Positions 43,862-53,282 are shown, numbered from the stretch's first letter. The stretch: DNA of 64,000 bases from Sphingobacterium lactis (GCF_011046555.1 NZ_CP049246.1:3224001-3288000), one strand, 5' to 3'. Numbers and translations: made by a program. The notes: a model not told the origin generated them from the sequence alone.

Positions 43862-45916
43862 TTAAAACTTCATTCGTTGTATTCTTACTGCATTCAATAT
43901 AGCCAATAATGCCACACCTACATCAGCAAATACGGCTTCCCACATTGTGGCTAATCCACCTGCACCAAGTATCAATACAATGGCTTTCACTCCAAATGCT
44001 AAAGCGATATTTTGCCAAACTATTTTCTTTGTCTGTTTACCGATATTGATTGCCATTGGTATTTTACTCGGCTTATCGTCTTGTATTACTACATCGGCGG
44101 TTTCAATAGTAGCATCGCTTCCCAAACCACCCATTGCAATACCCACATCACTTAATGCTACAACAGGTGCATCATTCACACCGTCCCCGACAAAGGCAAC
44201 GCTTTCATTTTTGGCTTTTATCTCTTTGACTTTGTTTACTTTGTCTTCGGGCAATAAATCTCCAAAAGCATTGTCTATCCCTAACTGCTCCGCCACATAT
44301 TTTACAACGGTACTTTTATCTCCGCTAAGCATCGTTGCATTAACATTGAGCTTATGCAGTAGGGTTATGGTTTCCTGTGCATCTTCTTTGATACTGTCGG
44401 CAATCGTGATGTAACCGACAAATTTGCTGTCGTAAGCAACGGCGATAGTTGTATAAACGATGCTGTTCGGGTCTAAGTCGTATGGTATGCCGAACTTATC
44501 CATCAGTTTGAAATTCCCGACCAATAAATCCTTACCGTTTACAGTTGATTTCAAACCGTGTCCGGCGATTTCCTCCGTATTTTCCAATTGGATTTCATTA
44601 TTCGGTTTCCCCACGTATTCGTGAATAGCGGTCGCTACGGGATGTGTGCTATTGCTTTCCAAAATGTTAACTAATTCCAGAATTTCGGCTTTATCAAATT
44701 CAGGATTGAAATTGACTTCCTGAACCTTAAAAACGCCCTCTGTCATTGTGCCTGTCTTATCCATCACTACGTTTTGGATATCGGAAAGAGCATCTAAAAA
44801 GTTACTCCCTTTAAACAGTATTCCGTTTTTGCTTGCAGCACCAATACCACCGAAATAACCTAACGGAATGGAAATAACCAACGCACAAGGACAAGAAATA
44901 ACCAGAAATACCAAAGCCCTGTACAGCCAATCTCTAAACTCATAATTTTCTACAAAGAAATAAGGCAGTAGGCAAATAGCTATGGCTAACAGCACTACAA
45001 TAGGCGTATAGATTTTTGCAAATTTCCGGATAAATAATTCCGTTGGTGCTTTTTGTGTAGTGGCATTTTGTACCAATTCCAAAATCTTGCTCAACTTACT
45101 GTCGGTGTATGCGGTCGTAACTTTTACCTGCGATACGGTGTTGAGATTAATCATCCCTGCCAAAACGGTTTCGCCTTTGTTTTTTGTATCTGGTTTGCTT
45201 TCGCCTGTTAAAGCCGATGTATTGAAAGATGCCGTTTCGGACAACAGTTCTCCGTCTAAGCCTAATTTTTCTCCCGGTTTAAGCTGTATAATTTCGCCAA
45301 CGGCAACAGTTTCTGCCTTTACGGTTTGCGGTTCATTGTTTTTTAAAACGGTTACTTCATCGGGTCTTTGGTCAAGCAAAGATTTGATGTTTGATTTTGC
45401 CCTCGAAACAGCCATTGTCTGAAAAACTTCGCCAACGGCATAGAACAACATTACCGCAACGCCCTCGGGATATTCGCCAATGGCAAATGCCCCGATAGTT
45501 GCAATGCCCATCAAAAAGAACTCCGAGAAAATCTCGCCTTTGCGAATACTCTCAACGGCTTCTTTGAGTACGGGCAGTCCAACAGGAGCATAAGCCACCA
45601 CGTACCAAATAATCCGTACCCAATCGGTAAACCACGTCTGCGGAAACCAATTATCCATTGCAATACCTGCAAGCAACAGCGCAAGGGAAATAATGGCGGG
45701 AAGAAACATCTTGAAAACATTGTCAGTATCTCCTGAATGCGAATGGTCGTGTCCGTCATCATCACTGTGGTCGTGATTATGCCCGTCATTTTTGTGATGC
45801 CCTTTTACCAATTCCTTAGCACCTGCTTTGGTGTAGATTTTTTCTTCCTGTGTGCAACAAGTCATTTTGCCTTGTGCATCGTAAGTATGCTTGTGATTTT
45901 TGTCTGTATTTATCAT
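43862..45916 (-). CDS. zntA: P1B-2 (Zn/Cd/Pb) P-type ATPase
   Basis: A 684-residue pump of the ZntA/CadA group. The N-terminus has KMTCC at 18-21 and a His/Asp-rich run from about 40 to 63 (HHKNDGHNHDHSDDD). The membrane site is CPC at 342-344 followed by ALVISIP, diagnostic of P1B-2, and the phosphorylated Asp386 lies in DKTGT. Exports Zn, Cd or Pb divalent ions from the cytoplasm. It follows the transglutaminase-like gene by 22 bases and may be driven by the palindrome upstream of that gene. Metal preference is not certain from sequence alone. Confidence 0.92.
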   Translation of the reverse strand: MINTDKNHKHTYDAQGKMTCCTQEEKIYTKAGAKELVKGHHKNDGHNHDHSDDDGHDHSHSGDTDNVFKMFLPAIISLALLLAGIAMDNWFPQTWFTDWVRIIWYVVAYAPVGLPVLKEAVESIRKGEIFSEFFLMGIATIGAFAIGEYPEGVAVMLFYAVGEVFQTMAVSRAKSNIKSLLDQRPDEVTVLKNNEPQTVKAETVAVGEIIQLKPGEKLGLDGELLSETASFNTSALTGESKPDTKNKGETVLAGMINLNTVSQVKVTTAYTDSKLSKILELVQNATTQKAPTELFIRKFAKIYTPIVVLLAIAICLLPYFFVENYEFRDWLYRALVFLVISCPCALVISIPLGYFGGIGAASKNGILFKGSNFLDALSDIQNVVMDKTGTMTEGVFKVQEVNFNPEFDKAEILELVNILESNSTHPVATAIHEYVGKPNNEIQLENTEEIAGHGLKSTVNGKDLLVGNFKLMDKFGIPYDLDPNSIVYTTIAVAYDSKFVGYITIADSIKEDAQETITLLHKLNVNATMLSGDKSTVVKYVAEQLGIDNAFGDLLPEDKVNKVKEIKAKNESVAFVGDGVNDAPVVALSDVGIAMGGLGSDATIETADVVIQDDKPSKIPMAINIGKQTKKIVWQNIALAFGVKAIVLILGAGGLATMWEAVFADVGVALLAILNAVRIQRMKF

Positions 45917-45938
45917 AGCCTTTAATTTTTTAGGTTCG

Positions 45939-46643
45939 TTACACTTTTTTATTTCTTATTCTTTCTACATTATTATTCATTATATGCCTCACGATATGCT
46001 GAAAAATAAACTTCTTGAAAGCGTTCAGTTCTTGTTGATGTTTTGCATAAAACGCATCGGGTGTATCAAAAACGCCAAAGTCCCGATTGATGCCTTTATC
46101 CTGAATAAATGTATTATTGAGGTTCCATTCAATCGGCGGGTTCTCAAAATTATCGGTATAAACCCCGAAACCGCAAAAAGTGGTCTTGCAATCACTGTTC
46201 TGTTCCTGTAATTTAGTGAGGTACGGTTTATCCAAAATCACGCCCTCCAAAAAATACCATTGCTCGTTTACCCAAACTTCAACCCAGCTATGCAAGATAT
46301 TCTTAGGCGATAGTCTGTACCAAATACCTGTAATAGCTCCTTTCTGCAATGCCTTGTCAATGGTAAAGCCGTGAATACGGTTAGGTACATCTGTTGCTCT
46401 TAACAAAGCCATTAATAAAGTGGCTTTTGTGTTGCATTGTCCGTACCCGTCATTCAGCACCTGCGATGCGGAAATATAATCAGAAACATTATAGCCAAAC
46501 TTTATTTCGTCCCGTACAAAATTGTAAATGGCTTGAACTTTGGCAACGGTGTCCAAGTTTTCCCACCCTCTCTGCTCCAATAGCTTTTGTATGGAAGCAT
46601 TGGAGTAGTCAAGGATTTTTGTTTCTTTAAGATAGGTGTCCAT
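45939..46643 (-). CDS. Transglutaminase-like protein in efflux locus
   Basis: A 234-residue cytosolic protein (no signal peptide) with the transglutaminase core: GYGQCNTKATLLMALLR with Cys70, LHSWVEVWV with His118, and a downstream Asp138 or Glu133 (LEGVILD). The fold covers about 30-145; the remaining C-terminal part is specific to this protein. A bacterial cysteine-protease-like or cross-linking activity is expected but its substrate is unknown. It lies first in a unit with the Zn/Cd ATPase, downstream of a palindromic operator. Association with metal efflux has no obvious explanation. Confidence 0.82.
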   Translation of the reverse strand: MDTYLKETKILDYSNASIQKLLEQRGWENLDTVAKVQAIYNFVRDEIKFGYNVSDYISASQVLNDGYGQCNTKATLLMALLRATDVPNRIHGFTIDKALQKGAITGIWYRLSPKNILHSWVEVWVNEQWYFLEGVILDKPYLTKLQEQNSDCKTTFCGFGVYTDNFENPPIEWNLNNTFIQDKGINRDFGVFDTPDAFYAKHQQELNAFKKFIFQHIVRHIMNNNVERIRNKKV

Positions 46644-46683
46644 AACACATTTATATTTATAACAAAGTTACACAGGGAGAGCC

Positions 46684-46698
46684 TGCAATGCTATTGCA
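46684..46698. promoter_or_regulatory. Palindrome TGCAAT-GCT-ATTGCA, candidate Fur-family operator
   Basis: A perfect 6-3-6 palindrome overlapping the stop codon of the Fur-family gene and ending 41 bases upstream of the transglutaminase-like gene. The same core occurs as TGCAATGGCATTGCA at 53266-53280, in front of the RND pump locus. Fur-type dimers bind palindromes of this kind. Confidence 0.6.
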
Positions 46699-47113
46699 AA
46701 CTCTCCTTTAAACAGTTTTCACAAATTCCCTTACCAAATAATTTTAGTTCGTCGATACGGTAATTCTGACTTCCATTCTGCGGTATTATAAAATCCTCCT
46801 TACAGGTTGTCTGCTTACAAATCTTACAATAGAAATGTAAGTGCCAATCCTTGTGTGTATTTTCATCACACCCATCGTGGCACAGAATATACTTGACCGT
46901 AGTGTTCTCCTGAATACTGTGTACAATGCCTTTTTCTTCAAAAGTTTTCAAAGTCCTGTAAATCGTAACCCTGTCTGCTTTATAAAAATGGCTCTCAATT
47001 TCAGATAAGGACATTGCTGTCTGCTGTTGCTCCAAGAAGTCGTACACCAATATCCGCATACTGGTCGGATTGGTGTTCTTTGACAACAGCTTCTGTTCAA
47101 TGTTTTTTTTCAT
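46691..47113 (-). CDS. Fur-family metalloregulator
   Basis: A 140-residue Fur-type protein starting at the ATG at 47111-47113. The winged helix (about 15-75) includes MRILVYDFLEQQQTAMSLSE and KADRVTIYRTLKTFEEKGIV. The dimer part has CHDGCDEN, HLHFYCKICKQTTC and GICENC, giving two structural CxxC zinc sites. It lies 13 bases after the adaptor gene of the RND pump and is probably in the same operon. Metal sensed is not clear; Zn would fit the neighbouring P1B-2 ATPase, Fe or peroxide sensing less so. Likely binds the palindromes at 46684 and 53264. Confidence 0.88.
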   Translation of the reverse strand: MKKNIEQKLLSKNTNPTSMRILVYDFLEQQQTAMSLSEIESHFYKADRVTIYRTLKTFEEKGIVHSIQENTTVKYILCHDGCDENTHKDWHLHFYCKICKQTTCKEDFIIPQNGSQNYRIDELKLFGKGICENCLKESLQ

Positions 47114-47126
47114 TATCCAATGTTTT

Positions 47127-48398
47127 TTAGTGAGCGTGGGCGTGTTCTCCCGAATCATCCATTTTTGCATTCACAAAAAACGCGCCTTTTACCACGATAT
47201 GCGCACCGTGCGGAATTTCACTTACAGGTGTAATTGCCGTATAACCCAATTGCGTAGCACCTTTAACGACTTCCATTCTTACAAATTGAGTTCCTTTTTC
47301 AGAACCGTGGTTATGGTCGTGAGCTTCGCCCTCTTTATGGTCGTGAGCTTCTTCTTCCCGCTCCTTGACCAAAAAGATGTAATACTTTCCGTCTGCATTG
47401 ACAATAGCATCGTTGGGTACAGCCGTACTTAATACATCATCTAAACTTACCATTCCGGTTATACTCATTCCGTCAATCAATCCTGCTTTATCTCCTGTAA
47501 TCTTGCTGTGAACAGCAATAGTTTTACTCTCTCCGCTAAAGGATGAGCCGATACTATAAACTTCGGCAGAATAAGTCTTATTGGGATTGTTGGTTACGAC
47601 AAAATCTATTTTCTGACCTATTTTGATTAAAGGAATATCCTTTTCATACACCTGTAAGTCCAAGTGCAGGGCTGTGTTTTCTATGATTTCAGCAATAGGC
47701 GATGACACATCTACATAGCTTCCGATTTTGGCGAAAACATTGCTCACAGTACCGCTTATCGGACTTGTAACGACCAACGAGGATTTAAGATTGGAATTTG
47801 ACAGGGAAGCCGGATTAATGCCCATCATTTGGATTTGTTGTTGTAACGATGCTTTTCGTGTTCTCAACGTGTTCAATTCGGTAGTGGCACTTTGCAGGTT
47901 TTTCTTTGCACCTGCATTTCCCTCGTTCAGCTCTCTTTGTCTTGCCACTTCCTGCTCTGCAAATTCTATCCGGCTATTGATGCTTAGGTATTCTTCCTGC
48001 AATTGTATGAATTGCGGATTGGAAATAGTAGCGATAACCTGACCTTTCCTTACGAAATCGCCTATCTCCACATTAAGGGATTTGATAACACCACCAAACA
48101 ACGAGGTTGCATTCGCCTTGTTGCTGTTGGGAACTCTCAATGCACCATTGGCTTTCAACGTTGCGGATAATTGCTTCTGTTCAATTGAACCGATTTCAAT
48201 ACCTACGGCTTTCATCTGCTCATCGGTCAGTACGGCAACGTCTTCTTCTTCGTGTTCATCTGTTTCCGGCTTTGCTTCTGCTTCCGTTCCGTGGTTATGT
48301 CCGTCGCCCTCTTTATGATTATTCGTACAAGCGTTAAAAGCAAAGAATGTTACGAGGACAAGAACGCTAAAAACTATCTTATTTATGGTACGTTTCAT
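47127..48398 (-). CDS. RND efflux periplasmic adaptor (CusB/CzcB-like)
   Basis: A 423-residue membrane-fusion protein. Signal with lipobox FFAFNAC (Cys24), then a His/Glu-rich segment (GDGHNHGTEAEAKPETDEHE). The adaptor body has the barrel-sandwich hybrid RVPNSNKANATSLFGGVIKS, helical hairpin near 120-175 and the VTSPISGTVSNVFAKIGSYV second half-motif. Further His-rich stretches near 348-370 and GEHAHAH at the C-terminus suggest direct metal binding. It bridges the inner-membrane pump and the outer-membrane channel. Its start is 8 bases after the stop of the pump gene. Confidence 0.92.
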   Translation of the reverse strand: MKRTINKIVFSVLVLVTFFAFNACTNNHKEGDGHNHGTEAEAKPETDEHEEEDVAVLTDEQMKAVGIEIGSIEQKQLSATLKANGALRVPNSNKANATSLFGGVIKSLNVEIGDFVRKGQVIATISNPQFIQLQEEYLSINSRIEFAEQEVARQRELNEGNAGAKKNLQSATTELNTLRTRKASLQQQIQMMGINPASLSNSNLKSSLVVTSPISGTVSNVFAKIGSYVDVSSPIAEIIENTALHLDLQVYEKDIPLIKIGQKIDFVVTNNPNKTYSAEVYSIGSSFSGESKTIAVHSKITGDKAGLIDGMSITGMVSLDDVLSTAVPNDAIVNADGKYYIFLVKEREEEAHDHKEGEAHDHNHGSEKGTQFVRMEVVKGATQLGYTAITPVSEIPHGAHIVVKGAFFVNAKMDDSGEHAHAH

Positions 48399-48406
48399 AT
48401 ATTGTA

Positions 48407-51400
48407 TTATTTACTGATTAATGAATGGATAAGCGTTACAGCCTCATTGATTTGCTGAATGCTATTTAAATAATTAAGCTGAATGTCTGCTGTTGTCTGC
48501 AAGGCAAATAGGTACTCCACATAAGAAATATCTCCGGTACTGTACCCCAGCTTTGCAGCATTGATAATCTCATCAGCATTGGGAAGTGCCTGCTCCTTGA
48601 AATAGGTAAACTGCGCTACATATTGTTCGTATTGTTTCAAGGCGTTTGCCAATTCCGTTTTAAGCTGTTGTTCCTGCCATTGCGCATTTAATTCCAATGA
48701 TTGTTTCTTGTAATCAAGCGAGCGAATTTTTGCTTTGGTGGTTGTAAAAATGGGGATTGTAATACCTACATCAACAAAACTAAACCGCTGTCCTCTGCCA
48801 TAAAATTGCTCTACACCATTTTTACTGTGCATTCCTATCAGCGATATGTTATTATAGCCGAACGTAAAATCAGGCAGGCTGTTTGCCCGTTCCAATTTCT
48901 TGTTCTGTTCGGCAATTTTCGCCTCTTGGTACAATAGCTGGATGCTCGGATGATTTGCAACAGCCGAACTGTCAATGAAAGAACTTAACAGCAATGGTGT
49001 ATAATCCGGTTGCGGTTCTATTAAGAAGTCTTCCTGTGTCTGCATCAGATTTTTAAGGCTTTGATAGGCGTTCTGCCTTAAAACCTCGTTTTGCTGGAGC
49101 AATAAATTGATTTCCCCCTGTTTGGTAACAGCAGTACTGACTTCAATCCGCCCTATATCTCCGGTTTTATAACGCAGTTCCGCCACACGGATAAAGTCTG
49201 AATAAATACTATCAAGATACTTTAAAACCGAAGCGTTATGCTCCAAATATTCCAACTGATAATAATAGGTTCTTACCTGCTTTTTCAGTTCATTTTCTGT
49301 AAGTGCCTTCGCCCACTGCTGACCTTTGACCTGCTCTTTGACAAGGTTCTTCTTTACCCCAAAAAGTGTTGGAAAGGGTATGGTCTGCGAAATTTGGAAA
49401 CCGTCATTGTACTCAAAGCCCTCGTTATTCCCATATTGGAAATTTGCATTGGTCTTCGGCAGTTCAAATGCTGTCTTGCTTAGGCTTTGGGCAGATTGAA
49501 TATCCAAATTTTTGGAACGGAGCTGAGGGTTATTTTCCATAGCTATCTCAATAGCTCTATCTACATTTACCGGATTTTGTGCATTACTGTTTTGAGAAAA
49601 ACCTAAGAACACAAACAGCAACAATACAGGTGTTATGGCTTTCATTTTATTATTTTTCGTAGGCTTATGATTTCTCATAAATACGAGGTACAGTAAAGGC
49701 AGTACGAACAACGTCAATGCCGTTGCTGAAATCAATCCGCCGATAACCACCGTTGCCAACGGTTTTTGTACTTCTGCACCTGCACTTGTACTTAATGCCA
49801 TTGGTAAAAAGCCTAAACTTGCCACTGATGCTGTCATCAATACAGGCCTAAGCCTTGTTTTAGCTCCCTCGATAATTCTCGGAACAATCTCGTTCCAACC
49901 CTCTTTCTCCAGTCTATTGAACGTGGCAATCAGTACAATCCCGTTCAGAACAGCAACACCGAACAGAGCAATAAATCCGACACCTGCCGATATGCTGAAT
50001 GGCATATCCCGCAATAAAAGGGCAAATACGCCTCCAATGGCACTCATCGGGATAGCCGTATAGACCAAAACGGCTTCCTTGAACGAATGGAACGTGAAGT
50101 ATAGCAGGATAAAAATCAAAAGCAGGGCGATAGGTACTGCAATCAGTAATCTGTCAGTAGCTTTTTGGAGGTTCTCAAACTGACCGCCATAGGTAAAATA
50201 ATATCCTGTCGGTAGCTTAACCTGTTCAGCCAACTTATCCTGAATTTCTTCTACAACACTTGCTACATCCCGCCCTTGTACATTAAATCCGATATATATC
50301 CTTCGTTTTCCTCCTTCACGACTGATTTGTGCAGGACCTAATTTATAGTCAATGTTGGCAACCTGCGAAAGTGGAACCTGCTCTCCGTTTGGAAGTGGAA
50401 TAAACAAATTGCTCACATCCTCAATGGAACTGCGGTGTTCTTCATCAAGCCTTACCACCAAATCAAATCTTCGTTCGTTTTCATAAATAACACCTGCTGA
50501 TTTACCTGCGAACGCAGTGCTGACAATATCATTTATCTCCTGTACATTCAAGCCATAGTTGGCTATTCGGGTACGGTCGTATTCGATATTGATTTGGGGA
50601 AGACCTGCTACCCGCTCTACCTGCGGAGCGGTCGCACCTTCTACTGTTTGAATAATAGCATTCGCTTTATTCGCATAAACCAACAAACTGTCGAGGTCTT
50701 CTCCGAATATCTTAACGGCTACATCTTGCCTGATACCTGTCATCAACTCATTAAAACGCATCTGTATCGGCTGATTGGCTTCAAAGAATACACCGGGAAT
50801 AACTTTAAGTTTCTCCATCATTTCATTGGAAAGCTCGTCATAGGATTTTTTTGTTTTCCATTCGTCCTGCGGTTTTAGGATAATCATCAGGTCAGTGGCT
50901 TCGGGAGGCATCGGGTCTGTCGGTACTTCGGCAGCACCAGTCTTGCCTACGACCATTCTCACTTCGTCAAATTCCTTGATTATCCTTGATGCCTGCATAG
51001 AGGTTTCCAGACTTTGGCTAAGCGATGTTCCTTGTGGCAGGATACAGTGGAAAGCAAAATCGCCCTCGCCCAATTTTGGCAGGAACTCTCCGCCCATCCG
51101 TGAAAATAGAAATATACTTATGGTAAACAGCCCAACGGCAACCGCAATAATCACATATTTTATCCGAATGGCTTTTTCTAACAAAGGCTTATAAACCCCT
51201 TGAAGATAGTCCATCATTTTGTCTGAAAAATTCCTTTTGGTAATCGGTTTTTTAGACAGACACAAGGCACTCATCATCGGGATATAGGTAAAGGACAAAA
51301 TCAAAGCTCCCAAAATGGCGAAACTTACAGTCTGTGCCATTGGCGTAAACATTTTACCCTCTATACCCACCAAAGTAAGGATAGGGATATAGACAATGAG

Positions 51401-52765
51401 GATGATAACTTCGCCAAATGCGGCACTCGTACGAATTTTCCGTGCAGATTCATATACCTCTTCATCCATTTCTGCCTGCGTAAGTCTTTGTGTGGATTTC
51501 CGCAAGCCCAAATGATGCATTGTCGCTTCAACAACAATCAGGGAACCATCTATTACCAATCCGAAATCAATAGCCCCCATACTCATCAGGTTGGCACTTA
51601 CACCAAACAGCCGCATCATTCCCAACGCAAAAAGCATAGATAGCGGTATGGCTGAGGCTACAATCAGTCCTGCTCTGAAATTCCCCAGGAATAGAATTAA
51701 CACAAAAATAACAATCAGTGCGCCCTCAATGAGGTTCTTTTGAACCGTACTTATCGCTCTATCAACCAAATCCATTCTGTCTAAAAATGGTTCTATGACC
51801 ACGTCTTCGGGTAGAGATTGTTGGATAACCGGTATTTTTTCTTTGATACTTTTTACAACTTCAGAGGTGTTTTCTCCCTTCAACATCATTACAATCCCAC
51901 CCACAGCATCTACTTCGCCATTATAGGTCAATGCTCCGTACCGGGTTGCGTGACCAAATTGTACTTCTGCCACATCTTTGATAAATACCGGAACGCTACC
52001 TGTATTTTTAACGACGATATTTCCTACATCTTCCAATGAAGTAACCAGACCAATCCCGCGAATAAAGTAAGCATTGGGCTTCTTATCGATATATGCACCT
52101 CCGGTATTTTGGTTGTTGTTTTCGAGGGCGGTAAAAATATCGGAAATACTAACGTCCATTGCCTTGATGCGGTTTGGGTCGATAGAAACTTCGTACTGTT
52201 TAAGCAAACCACCGAAACTATTGACTTCTGCAATTCCCGGAGTACCGTAAAGTTGTCTGGCAACAATCCAGTCCTGCATTGTCCGCAAATCCATTGCGGA
52301 ATATTTGTCTTCACTGCCTTCTTTGGGATGAAGAATATATTGGTACACTTCGCCAAGACCTGTACTGACAGGAGCAAGTTCAGGTGTTCCAATCCCGTCA
52401 GGTATCTGGTCTTGTGCTTCTTTCAGCTGTTGGCTTACTAACTGTCGTGCAAAATAAATATCGACATTATCTTGAAAGACAACGGTTACAACAGATAATC
52501 CAAATCTTGAAACACTTCTTATCTCTTCTACTTTTGGAAGATTAACGATACTTTGCTCTACGGGAAATGTTACTAATTGTTCTACTTCTTGTCCTGCCAA
52601 TGTAGGCGACAGGGTAATAATCTGAACCTGATTGTTTGTAATGTCAGGTTGGGCATCAATGGGGATTTGCTTGGCACTCCATACCCCCCAAATGATGAGA
52701 AACAAGGTCATCAATCCTATAATGAACTTATTCTTTATAGAGAATTTTATAATACTATTTAACAC
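48407..52765 (-). CDS. HME-RND pump (CusA/CzcA) fused to TolC-type channel
   Basis: About 1452 residues starting at the GTG at 52763-52765; a TTG 42 bases upstream is possible. Residues 1-1040 are a complete heavy-metal RND pump: SIKNKFIIGLMTLFLIIWGV span 1, transmembrane GAIDFGLVIDGSLIVVEA with the relay Asp, periplasmic TDLMIILKPQDEW and FEANQPIQMRFNELMTG, and the last span cluster GVGFIALFGVAVLNGIVLI. At 1041 a second signal peptide, MKAITPVLLLFVFLGFSQ, opens an outer-membrane efflux domain (1064-1452) with NPVNVDRAIEIAMENNPQLR. Export is of Cu/Ag or Zn/Co/Cd; the metal cannot be decided. Drives three-part efflux with the adaptor downstream. Confidence 0.93.
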   Translation of the reverse strand: MLNSIIKFSIKNKFIIGLMTLFLIIWGVWSAKQIPIDAQPDITNNQVQIITLSPTLAGQEVEQLVTFPVEQSIVNLPKVEEIRSVSRFGLSVVTVVFQDNVDIYFARQLVSQQLKEAQDQIPDGIGTPELAPVSTGLGEVYQYILHPKEGSEDKYSAMDLRTMQDWIVARQLYGTPGIAEVNSFGGLLKQYEVSIDPNRIKAMDVSISDIFTALENNNQNTGGAYIDKKPNAYFIRGIGLVTSLEDVGNIVVKNTGSVPVFIKDVAEVQFGHATRYGALTYNGEVDAVGGIVMMLKGENTSEVVKSIKEKIPVIQQSLPEDVVIEPFLDRMDLVDRAISTVQKNLIEGALIVIFVLILFLGNFRAGLIVASAIPLSMLFALGMMRLFGVSANLMSMGAIDFGLVIDGSLIVVEATMHHLGLRKSTQRLTQAEMDEEVYESARKIRTSAAFGEVIILIVYIPILTLVGIEGKMFTPMAQTVSFAILGALILSFTYIPMMSALCLSKKPITKRNFSDKMMDYLQGVYKPLLEKAIRIKYVIIAVAVGLFTISIFLFSRMGGEFLPKLGEGDFAFHCILPQGTSLSQSLETSMQASRIIKEFDEVRMVVGKTGAAEVPTDPMPPEATDLMIILKPQDEWKTKKSYDELSNEMMEKLKVIPGVFFEANQPIQMRFNELMTGIRQDVAVKIFGEDLDSLLVYANKANAIIQTVEGATAPQVERVAGLPQINIEYDRTRIANYGLNVQEINDIVSTAFAGKSAGVIYENERRFDLVVRLDEEHRSSIEDVSNLFIPLPNGEQVPLSQVANIDYKLGPAQISREGGKRRIYIGFNVQGRDVASVVEEIQDKLAEQVKLPTGYYFTYGGQFENLQKATDRLLIAVPIALLLIFILLYFTFHSFKEAVLVYTAIPMSAIGGVFALLLRDMPFSISAGVGFIALFGVAVLNGIVLIATFNRLEKEGWNEIVPRIIEGAKTRLRPVLMTASVASLGFLPMALSTSAGAEVQKPLATVVIGGLISATALTLFVLPLLYLVFMRNHKPTKNNKMKAITPVLLLFVFLGFSQNSNAQNPVNVDRAIEIAMENNPQLRSKNLDIQSAQSLSKTAFELPKTNANFQYGNNEGFEYNDGFQISQTIPFPTLFGVKKNLVKEQVKGQQWAKALTENELKKQVRTYYYQLEYLEHNASVLKYLDSIYSDFIRVAELRYKTGDIGRIEVSTAVTKQGEINLLLQQNEVLRQNAYQSLKNLMQTQEDFLIEPQPDYTPLLLSSFIDSSAVANHPSIQLLYQEAKIAEQNKKLERANSLPDFTFGYNNISLIGMHSKNGVEQFYGRGQRFSFVDVGITIPIFTTTKAKIRSLDYKKQSLELNAQWQEQQLKTELANALKQYEQYVAQFTYFKEQALPNADEIINAAKLGYSTGDISYVEYLFALQTTADIQLNYLNSIQQINEAVTLIHSLISK

Positions 52766-52897
52766 TTCTATTGTGATTAATGATGAATAATTAATGATAA
52801 ATTGCAATGATTATGAATACGAGAAATACGAAGTATGACCCAAAACATTCAGCTTGTTGCTGTACGCAAAAAGCTATAATCATTAAAACATTAAAAA

Positions 52898-53236
52898 TTA
52901 TGCATTAATCTTTGGCGGTTGCCAAATTCCCCCCAGATAGTGGGATATAAAGGTACATTTATAATAAACTTTAGGCTTAGAAAGGTCAAAAGTCTTCGCC
53001 TTAACTAAGCTGTATACATTCCATTGAAGCACTATACCTGAAACTATTCCACAACAACCGCATAAACAAAATGGACTGCACATATCAGTTGTTTCCTGAT
53101 GGTCGTGGCTTCCTTGATGGGTTAATTCTTCCGAATGGTTATGGTTTTGAAAGTTGTCCTTTTCATACATATCGGTACACGGCATTAAAAATACCGTCAT
53201 CATATAAATTGCCAATATGGAGTAAAAGACTTTCAT
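52898..53236 (-). CDS. Small exported protein, DUF6660-like
   Basis: A 112-residue exported protein starting at the ATG at 53234-53236 with signal MKVFYSILAIYMMTVFLMPC. The mature part has a His-rich stretch (HNHSEELTHQGSHDH) and a Cys-rich segment MCSPFCLCGCCG, and ends GGIWQPPKINA, like the protein at 39827-40213. Small proteins of this type often precede CusA/CzcA genes in Bacteroidota (family name DUF6660 recalled, unsure). First gene of the RND pump locus and preceded by a palindromic operator. Likely a periplasmic metal-binding accessory. Confidence 0.72.
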   Translation of the reverse strand: MKVFYSILAIYMMTVFLMPCTDMYEKDNFQNHNHSEELTHQGSHDHQETTDMCSPFCLCGCCGIVSGIVLQWNVYSLVKAKTFDLSKPKVYYKCTFISHYLGGIWQPPKINA

Positions 53237-53263
53237 ATTCTTTTGCAAAGTTAGTAAAAAAGT

Positions 53264-53282
53264 AATGCAATGGCATTGCATT
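53264..53282. promoter_or_regulatory. Palindrome AATGCAATG-G-CATTGCATT, candidate Fur-family operator
   Basis: A perfect 9-1-9 palindrome 27 bases upstream of the first gene of the RND pump locus. Its core TGCAAT-N3-ATTGCA matches the site at 46684. The Fur-family gene is the fourth gene of this locus, so autoregulation is likely. Confidence 0.62.

Noticed and set aside
53246-53253. TAACTTTG on the minus strand as a -7 promoter element for the RND pump locus
   Set aside because: It matches TAnnTTTG, but would put the transcription start on the ATG, and no good -33 element is found at 19 to 20 bases. The palindrome is better supported than this promoter call.
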